A stretch of 46,482 nucleotides of DNA from UBA6115 sp964534515 (lineage in GTDB: Bacteria; Bacillota; Clostridia; Christensenellales; Aristaeellaceae): assembly GCA_964534515.1 (NCBI GenBank), contig CAZHPW010000003.1, forward strand, positions 1 through 46,482, read 5' to 3'. Under the pieces are notes generated by a model. The model searched no databases. It saw nothing but the letters and a program-made list of their open reading frames with translations, and was not told the DNA's origin. A program made the translations under genes and the position numbers. Of this stretch, positions 40,783-46,482 are shown piece after piece (positions within the stretch are counted from its first letter, which is position 1; each line of letters starts with the position of its first letter).

Positions 40783-42288
40783 TTACTTTGAAGCCTTCCA
40801 GGCGTCAAACTGGCGCTGGTTCTCAGCGATAATTTCATTGATTCCGGCTGCTTCCAGAGCGTCCAGGAACTCAGGAAGGACAGTTGCGGGATCAACAACA
40901 CCCATTCCCAGGCTGACCTGGTACTGGCTGATGGCATCCGCGACAGCGGCAAACTGGGTTCTCACCGGGCTGGAATCAAAGCTGTACCCCAGGGCGGAAG
41001 AGGTGTACTCCGGCTTGATGGAAGCGTTAAAATCCGCCAGCTTCTGATAGTAGGTTTCATCATTGGGGACACGGACATAGTCCTTGCTCTTGTCTCCCCA
41101 TACATTCAGGATGGTCATGTAGGTGGCATTGGCGCCATTGATGCCTTCCGGCCAATCCACAACGGTATTGCTACCTTCAACGAAGTTCCAGTGAACCCCT
41201 TCAATGCCATGATAGATGAGGTTAATGAGTTCCTGATCCTTATAGAACAGGTTGAGCAACTGCATGGTTTTTTCAGGGTTTTCGCAGGTGATGGGCATCA
41301 TCCAGAGGGTGAGTTGGTAAAACTGGGTCATCGCTGAAGGCGCGCTGGTTCTAAAAGGAACAATTTCAGTATTCAGGTAATCACGGGCGGTTGCGGAATG
41401 CCCAAAGACCATGTCCGGTTCGGAATTGCTAAAGAAACCCAAGTAATTACCTGACTGGAACTGGGCAAGAGCGGAGTCGGTCGCAGTATTGACATCCGGC
41501 GCCAAATATCCCGCCTGGTACCATTCCCTGGCGACCTGAGTGGAGTGCTTGAAAGCATCAGACGCAAAATAGTTAACAACCTGATCCTCATTGACTCCAT
41601 AATTCAACAAGCCACCAGATGCCAAAGTGGAACCCAGGGTGTCCAGCATATCAAAGTAAGTAAAAATCTGATCTTCATTCGGGTTGGCGGCTACAGGGTA
41701 GAATTTTTCACCTTCACCAGCTTTGACAGCCGCAAAGATTTCGCTCATTTCTTCGTAAGTATAAATATGATCGGGATCATATGCGATGTTGTATTTGTCC
41801 ACGAGGTCTTTGCGGGCATGGAAAGCCTTGACACGACCCATTTTTTCTTCAGTTGGAATGCCATAAAGTTTACCATTGAAGTAACCGCCGGACATCGCAA
41901 GGCCTTCAGCCGCGAGGATGTCCTGGCCATACTCAGCCACCAATTCATCCAGCTCCAGCAGCATGCCTTTGTTGACATAACCGCCAACTCCGCCTTCGAA
42001 CATGCTCATTGCCAAGTCCAACTTCTCATTTGAAGAAACCATCAGACTGGTTGTGTTGTTCAAGGTGAACGCGCTGGCCGGATATAGCGTCAGGTGAACG
42101 CCGATTTCCTTTTCGATTCTTTCATTGATTTTGTCCTCAACCATTTTCAGATCCTGAGGCGTGTTTCCCAAGGTGGGATACTGCATGACTACCTCATAGA
42201 TGTCTTCCTGCGCAAAGGCAGGCACCCCGCTTAGAAGTAGGGACAGTAGCATGACGGACATCACCAGAACAGCCATTTTTCTTTTCAT
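40783..42288 (-). CDS. Extracellular solute-binding protein of the sugar ABC transporter
   Basis: The 501-residue protein has a signal peptide (residues 1-26, MKRKMAVLVMSVMLLSLLLS then GVPAFA) and the layout of large family-1 binding proteins of the LipO/YtcQ kind that pair with LplB/LplC permeases (PTLGNTPQDLKMVEDKINE near the start, TMQLLNLFYKDQELINLIYHGIEGVHW in the middle). Unlike most Gram-positive binding proteins it has no lipobox Cys; the site looks like signal peptidase I (AFA then QED). GGAGGAGAA lies upstream of the ATG. It is the first gene of the transport operon. Confidence 0.92.
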   Translation of the reverse strand: MKRKMAVLVMSVMLLSLLLSGVPAFAQEDIYEVVMQYPTLGNTPQDLKMVEDKINERIEKEIGVHLTLYPASAFTLNNTTSLMVSSNEKLDLAMSMFEGGVGGYVNKGMLLELDELVAEYGQDILAAEGLAMSGGYFNGKLYGIPTEEKMGRVKAFHARKDLVDKYNIAYDPDHIYTYEEMSEIFAAVKAGEGEKFYPVAANPNEDQIFTYFDMLDTLGSTLASGGLLNYGVNEDQVVNYFASDAFKHSTQVAREWYQAGYLAPDVNTATDSALAQFQSGNYLGFFSNSEPDMVFGHSATARDYLNTEIVPFRTSAPSAMTQFYQLTLWMMPITCENPEKTMQLLNLFYKDQELINLIYHGIEGVHWNFVEGSNTVVDWPEGINGANATYMTILNVWGDKSKDYVRVPNDETYYQKLADFNASIKPEYTSSALGYSFDSSPVRTQFAAVADAISQYQVSLGMGVVDPATVLPEFLDALEAAGINEIIAENQRQFDAWKASK

Positions 42289-42340
42289 TCCGATTCTCCT
42301 CCATTGTTATGATGCGGAAATCACCGCATTTGATATCTTG

Positions 42341-42369
42341 ACTTTAACAATGGAAATCAGAATCAACAA
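42341..42369 (-). promoter_or_regulatory. Possible promoter of the solute-binding protein operon
   Basis: Minus-strand TTGTTG (42369-42364), 17-base spacer, TAAAGT (42346-42341): a modest match, as expected for a promoter needing the AraC-type activator encoded upstream. The hairpin ATGCGG/CCGCAT (42312-42329) lies in the leader. Confidence 0.35.
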
Positions 42370-42373
42370 TGCA

Positions 42374-43195
42374 TTAATCCGACCCCTGATATAGGTTTTC
42401 CGACTTTATTTTTTCCTGATACTCCGTCGGTGTGTTTCCAGTATGACGTTTAAATACAGTGATAAAGTATGAAACGTTCGGGTAACCAGCCTGACGCGCG
42501 ACAGCGCCAACAGACAGGGTTTGCTCTTTTAGCAACCTGGCTGCCAAGGCCATGCGTTCCCTGATAATGAACTGACGGATGGCTATCCCTTTTTCTCGTT
42601 TGAAGATGCGGTTGAGGTAATCAACATTCAGGAATTGATTTGCAGCGATGGTGGAAACGGACATGCCTTCATCCTGAAGATTATTAATGATATAGTTCTC
42701 TGTGCTTTCCACAACCACTTCAGGGCTGCGCCAATTGCCCTGATTCTGAGCAGCCTGATCCTGTTGTTCCGCAAGCCAACTGCTGCCATATTTTAAGATG
42801 GATTCATTCTCACGCTCAATATTGAGTTGTTTGACCAAGGTAGAGATGGTGTGCGCGACAGTCTCATATGGAGCTGGGGTCAAAATATAGTCAAAACAAC
42901 CCAGTTTCAATGCTTCCTGCGCATATTCGAACTTGGCGTGGCAAGTTAGAAAAATGCAGGCAATGGGCATTTTTGCGTTTCTGACATGCCGGATTAATTG
43001 GATACCATTCTCGCCTGGCATCTCAATATCACACAGAATAATGTCCACACTTTCCCGCTCCAGGATATCCATTGCCTGCTTCGCGTCAAACGCGACCAAA
43101 ACGGGAATTTCAATCCCGCATTCTTGCCAAGCTATACCCTCAACCATTCCCCTTACCGCGATTTCCTCGTCATTGACGATCAACAGTCTCAACAT
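42374..43195 (-). CDS. AraC-type response regulator, YesN-like
   Basis: The 273-residue protein has an N-terminal receiver domain (LRLLIVNDEE, phospho-acceptor D56 in ILCDIEMPGENG) and a C-terminal AraC DNA-binding domain with both helix-turn-helix units (MSVSTIAANQFLNVDYLNRIFKRE and LSVGAVARQAGYPNVSYFITVFKR). It is shorter than many YesN proteins because the linker is brief. The start is ATG 43195 with AGGAGG five bases before, overlapping the kinase gene end by 26 bases. It likely activates the adjacent transporter operon on sensing the sugar. Confidence 0.92.
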   Translation of the reverse strand: MLRLLIVNDEEIAVRGMVEGIAWQECGIEIPVLVAFDAKQAMDILERESVDIILCDIEMPGENGIQLIRHVRNAKMPIACIFLTCHAKFEYAQEALKLGCFDYILTPAPYETVAHTISTLVKQLNIERENESILKYGSSWLAEQQDQAAQNQGNWRSPEVVVESTENYIINNLQDEGMSVSTIAANQFLNVDYLNRIFKREKGIAIRQFIIRERMALAARLLKEQTLSVGAVARQAGYPNVSYFITVFKRHTGNTPTEYQEKIKSENLYQGSD

Positions 43196-44870
43196 TGTCA
43201 CCTCCTGTCATCGCTTTGATGTATGGAAAGCTTACCTTCACTGTCGTGCCTTTACCCGCTTCTGATGAAACTTGAAGCACTCCCTCGTCTCCAAACAAAT
43301 GCTTTATCCGCTGTGAAGCATTCCTGATACCCATCTGGCTCTCTCCGGCTTCCTGAACAGAGGCGTCTGAATGATTAAGACGCTCCAAGATATCTGATGG
43401 AATGCCCTTCCCTGTATCGCTCACGGCAAAAACAGCCAATGGACCAATTACATGAGCGGAAATGATGATTTGAATCTGCCGCTCACGATCCAAGGCGTGC
43501 ATGATAACATTCTCTACAAGAGTATGAATCATTAATGGAGGAACCAGCACTTCAAAGGCGTCTTCCTCAACATCATATGTCACCTGGAATGACTTTGGAT
43601 ACCGAATCAGCGACACATCCAGATACTTTTGAATCATCTGAAACTCCAGTAAAAAGGGCTCAAGCTCTTTGCCGCTGCGGAAAATGTATCGGAAGTAGTC
43701 TGATAAATAGAGCGCCAAGGTTTGGATGGATTTGTATTCTTTGACTTGAGCCAGGGAATATACAAGATTAAATGTATTCAATAAAAAATGCGGCCTGATA
43801 TGTAACTGCAAGCTGCGAAGCGCCAGGTTTTTGTTCTCTATTTCTTTCTCATAGTTTTCAATTTTGAGGCTGCTGATGCTATCCGCCATCGCGTTAAACG
43901 ACTGGTTGATTGTCCTGAACTCTTCTGAATATTGCTGGTGAGGCCCGATACGGTAGCTCTGGTCACCGGATTTTAAACGAGAAAGCGCGGAGCGGATTTT
44001 GTTGAGCGGCTTTAAAAGGATTTTATTCAAAATCAGAATGATGAAGGGGATAATCAGCAGGGATAGAACAGCTAAAATGAGGCTGAAACGACGGACTTGA
44101 GGCAGCCCGCGGTCTATCTCCTCCATCGAAACACGCAGCAGCATTTGTATCGGATGCCGGTCAGATTCAACCAAGACAGAAAGAGTGTCCTTATCCACAG
44201 TGTTTTCAAGCCCTGTCCCTAATTTGACAGCCAGTGTTTGATATTCCACCGCTGCCTGCACTTGTTTGACAAAATGGTTTAAAGAGATAAGTCCGCCATA
44301 TAAAAAAGCATCGTCCCCATATATCCGAAGCAGCCAGTCACTGTCACTGGTTGATACAATTTGCCACTGCTTGGATCTTTGGGATAACTGCTCCAGCAGC
44401 AAATCCCCTACCCGAACTCTGAGATTTCTCAGTAAGGGGCTGTTTAGATTAAAAGCTTCACCCGGCAGGGTAAGCAAAAAATCATCTTGAACCATATTCG
44501 CATAAAAATAAGCATCCGCATTGTTGCTCGTCTGGATAGAACGGTTAAACTCTGATGCGACGTTGGTTTTTGCCAAGAAATACGCGTCATCTTTGTCCTG
44601 ATCCTGCAGACGGATAAAATAAGAGTCACGTTCATTCAAGTCATAGAAGTAATAATCCGTGGAGGTCATACGGCCTTCCAATCTTTGCAGATACAACCCG
44701 CCCACATTCTCCAAAGCTAATTGAGCCTGGCCTCTCACTGCCTCAATTGTTCTCAGGTTAGTCAATATCAAGCCAATATTTAAAGGCAAAATAAACAGAA
44801 CAATCAAAGCGATGATTTTTACATTGATGGAATCAAAAAGTTTATAGAAAACTGAACGCCCGTTTTGCAC
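43170..44870 (-). CDS. Sensor histidine kinase, YesM-like
   Basis: The 566-residue kinase has TM1 (about 18-38), a large extracellular sensor region (about 39-261), TM2 (about 262-283), a HAMP linker (about 284-335), the His_kinase motif LHIRPHFLLNTFN with H361, and a C-terminal ATPase domain with DTGKGIP. This is the YesM group that senses carbohydrates outside the cell. The start is GTG 44870 with AGGAG seven bases upstream. It is coupled to the YesN-like gene. Confidence 0.93.
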   Translation of the reverse strand: MQNGRSVFYKLFDSINVKIIALIVLFILPLNIGLILTNLRTIEAVRGQAQLALENVGGLYLQRLEGRMTSTDYYFYDLNERDSYFIRLQDQDKDDAYFLAKTNVASEFNRSIQTSNNADAYFYANMVQDDFLLTLPGEAFNLNSPLLRNLRVRVGDLLLEQLSQRSKQWQIVSTSDSDWLLRIYGDDAFLYGGLISLNHFVKQVQAAVEYQTLAVKLGTGLENTVDKDTLSVLVESDRHPIQMLLRVSMEEIDRGLPQVRRFSLILAVLSLLIIPFIILILNKILLKPLNKIRSALSRLKSGDQSYRIGPHQQYSEEFRTINQSFNAMADSISSLKIENYEKEIENKNLALRSLQLHIRPHFLLNTFNLVYSLAQVKEYKSIQTLALYLSDYFRYIFRSGKELEPFLLEFQMIQKYLDVSLIRYPKSFQVTYDVEEDAFEVLVPPLMIHTLVENVIMHALDRERQIQIIISAHVIGPLAVFAVSDTGKGIPSDILERLNHSDASVQEAGESQMGIRNASQRIKHLFGDEGVLQVSSEAGKGTTVKVSFPYIKAMTGGDNVETVDRQ

Positions 44871-44923
44871 AGATGACTCCTACTGCCAGTTAATCTTTTA
44901 ACTATGAATGGTTTGGCACATGA

Positions 44924-44951
44924 ATTATAGCATAGGTCTTTGTCAAAACAA
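44924..44951 (-). promoter_or_regulatory. Promoter of the YesM/YesN-like genes
   Basis: Minus strand TTGTTT (44951-44946), 16-base spacer, TATAAT (44929-44924) preceded by TG. An overlapping TTGACA is badly spaced for this -10. Confidence 0.6.
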
Positions 44952-45022
44952 GAATGAGAGATGTTCAACAGAGATCTGAAAGATTGGTTTATGAGTCATT
45001 TTTGTAGACCTTAAAAATGAAT

Positions 45023-45412
45023 CTACTTTCCAGCGCGCATGGCCCTGAGTTGTTTGAGAGAGGCGTCTTCGGTAAAGTTCTTGTACTCCTTGGTTTCACA
45101 GCCATACAGCGCGATTTTGCCATCCATGTCGTGGTGGATGCCCCAACCATAGCGCTTGGTCAGCGCGGAGGCACGGAAGCAGGGCTGACCTTTACTGAAA
45201 AAGGCTTCTCTAATGATGCCCTTGGGCTTGGCCTGGGTTTCAAAAAGAACATCATCCGAAGTGAACAAATAAGGATGATGGAGCACCATCTCATACTGCG
45301 CACGGGCGGCGGACTTGGGCTCCTTGTCAGGCGGCGCTTCACCGGCCTTGGCCTTGCAGTCCTCCGCGACCTGTATGAAAGTGTCAGAATAATTGGTCGT
45401 GTGGGTTTTCAT
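45023..45412 (-). CDS. DUF6157 family protein
   Basis: The 129-residue protein starts MKTHTTNYSDTFIQVAEDC and contains YTSDDVLF-like (LFTSDDVLF), FFSKGQPCFRASALTKRYGWGIH and KIALYG, which I recall as the core of the DUF6157 family of small cytoplasmic proteins of unknown function. GGAGG lies ten bases before the ATG at 45412; an upstream frame extension to 45436 includes that ribosome site and is therefore not translated. It appears monocistronic; no convincing promoter or terminator was found near it. Confidence 0.82.
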   Translation of the reverse strand: MKTHTTNYSDTFIQVAEDCKAKAGEAPPDKEPKSAARAQYEMVLHHPYLFTSDDVLFETQAKPKGIIREAFFSKGQPCFRASALTKRYGWGIHHDMDGKIALYGCETKEYKNFTEDASLKQLRAMRAGK

Positions 45413-45486
45413 GGGTGATATACCTCCAATCGGCAATGGTTTATAGGAATATACCTCATTTGCTTAGCGCTTCACCTGGAAAGGCG

Positions 45487-45518
45487 GGAGCCTCAGCCGT
45501 TTGAACGGCTGAGGCTCC
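45487..45518 (-). terminator. Long hairpin after the sortase-anchored protein gene
   Basis: GGAGCCTCAGCCGTT and its perfect complement form a 15-base inverted repeat around two central bases, 20 bases after the stop of the surface protein gene. The T-run is poor on the minus strand (CGCCTTTCC), so it may slow polymerase or protect the mRNA end rather than terminate efficiently. Confidence 0.6.
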
Positions 45519-45538
45519 TGTTTCTAGATTGTTTGTTT

Positions 45539-46482
45539 TTAGCCCTTAGATTTTCCCCGCTTTTTGATGATGAGGCTGGCCCCAATCAAGGCGAGGGCGG
45601 CAAGAGCTAAGTAGAGAGGAGCTTGAAGTGCGTTGTCACCAGTCTTTGGTACATTGTAGCGGTTGGTAAATGTCGCTTCAGCATAAGGCGTTCCATCCTT
45701 CAGGTAGCGTACATCGGCGTCCAGCTTGCCATTGGAAGCGGTTACTCTCACGCGAACCTTGTAGACCGTATCGTCATACTGAACGCTCTTCTTATTTCCA
45801 TTCACCTCTTCAATGGTGTACACATAGACTCCGGGGCGGCTAAAGTACCTGCTTAAGAACTTGATTTTTCCATCCTCAGCATTGCTGGCTCGGTCAATCT
45901 CGTTCTCAGCTCCATCACGCAAGATGAACTCAAATTCATCTTCCGCCAAGGTTCGGCCAACCAGTTTCTTGGTGGCTTCAATCGGCACCCAGATGGCATC
46001 GTAGTCAGGAGTAGGTTCTTCCGGTACCAATTCGTTTTCAAAGACCAGATTGGATGATGGATAGGCAACCCCGTCTTTTGTCCAGTTTGCATGGACGAGA
46101 TTTAGCTGTCCTTGCTCATTCACACCAACCAGGACACTCAGCTCATACACGCTCTCATCGTAGATGATTGTCGTGTCGGTTCCGGCGATTTCCTGAATGC
46201 TCATCCTGTACTCGCCAGGTTCTTCCAGTTTGAATACAGGGATGGGCACAATGCCTTCGGCGTTATTGGTTAGGGTTGATTCATTCCCGAACAGATCCAC
46301 CAAGAGAAATTCAAACTGCCCGTCTTTGAGGACACCGCCTGTGAAAGTCTTTTCTACAGTGAAGGTAACATTCAAAGGCTTGAAGGGCGGCAACACACCA
46401 AAGTCAATGCTCAGGTCGTCCTTGTCAACGATTGTCACATCGCTGGACGGCGGGTTGGAGTCATTCTCCGTCGTGGAGCCGG
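45539..46482 (-). CDS. Sortase-anchored surface protein with pilin-type isopeptide domains, 5' end outside window
   Basis: The frame is open to the right edge, giving at least 314 residues; the GTG at 46438 is internal. Two repeats resemble the streptococcal pilin isopeptide-linkage domain (FctA/Spy0128 type). In each, the Lys/Glu/Asn set for a self-formed Lys-Asn bond is visible: VEKTF, IQEIA and VFENE in the first; ATKKL, IEEV and FTNRY in the second. The C-terminus is a wall-sorting signal: VPKTG, a hydrophobic helix and KKRGKSKG. It is a cell-wall adhesin or pilin-like stalk. No sortase gene is in the window. Confidence 0.9.
   Translation of the reverse strand, partial: GSTTENDSNPPSSDVTIVDKDDLSIDFGVLPPFKPLNVTFTVEKTFTGGVLKDGQFEFLLVDLFGNESTLTNNAEGIVPIPVFKLEEPGEYRMSIQEIAGTDTTIIYDESVYELSVLVGVNEQGQLNLVHANWTKDGVAYPSSNLVFENELVPEEPTPDYDAIWVPIEATKKLVGRTLAEDEFEFILRDGAENEIDRASNAEDGKIKFLSRYFSRPGVYVYTIEEVNGNKKSVQYDDTVYKVRVRVTASNGKLDADVRYLKDGTPYAEATFTNRYNVPKTGDNALQAPLYLALAALALIGASLIIKKRGKSKG

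Noticed and set aside
44940..44951. TTGACA as the -35 of the YesM-like gene promoter
   Set aside because: It is only 11 bases from the TATAAT; TTGTTT with a 16-base spacer fits better.
45000..45028. Hairpin GTAGA/TCTAC at the end of the DUF6157 gene as a terminator
   Set aside because: The stem is five A/T-rich pairs and is followed on the minus strand by As, not Ts.

Overview
The window looks like a draft contig from an anaerobic, Gram-positive-type member of the Bacillota (Clostridia-like). The evidence is sigma-A promoters with 16-17 base spacers, strong GGAGG ribosome binding sites, frequent TTG/GTG starts, a VPKTG sortase signal, an LCP-family glycan ligase, a YesM/YesN two-component pair, a Gram-positive LexA box and an anaerobic sulfatase maturase. 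A run of ten Ns in one gene marks an assembly gap. I cannot fix the genus.

Layout. The left edge holds the 5' part of an EF-G-like GTPase gene (minus strand), divergent from uxaC (glucuronate isomerase, plus). From 26.4 kb down to 3.5 kb, one long minus-strand gene train encodes synthesis, export and probably wall attachment of a surface polysaccharide. It starts at an extended -10 promoter, and most genes overlap or nearly touch. It carries: bacillosamine-type genes (pglE-, pglC-, pglD- and pglF-like); a TviB/TviC-like pair for UDP-HexNAc uronic acids; an oxidase/aminotransferase/acetyltransferase/2-epimerase set like WbpB-E-D-I; two GT4 glycosyltransferases; a CapK-like adenylate-forming enzyme; Wzy polymerase, Wzx flippase and O-acetyltransferase; Wzz with a dead kinase-like tail; an LCP protein; an unknown secreted protein; and a DUF3048/PG-binding/SH3 protein. 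The enzyme count suggests a nitrogen-rich trisaccharide repeat unit.

Divergent from this operon is a secreted fibronectin-III protein, followed by a cytosolic Cys-type sulfatase with its radical-SAM maturase, a tRNA-Arg(ACG) on the minus strand, an SDR gene divergent from a TetR regulator, and a LexA-controlled trio (Y-family polymerase, small unknown protein, SRAP/YedK).

From about 34.7 kb rightwards base composition falls visibly. A minus-strand catabolic locus there has YesM/YesN regulators, a solute-binding protein, two permeases, two paralogous esterases and a GH78-like glycosidase. It probably imports an acylated rhamnose-containing oligosaccharide and dismantles it in the cytoplasm. 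The right edge has a DUF6157 gene and the 3' part of a sortase-anchored protein with pilin-type isopeptide domains. I saw no CRISPR array, insertion sequence, prophage gene or clearly broken gene.
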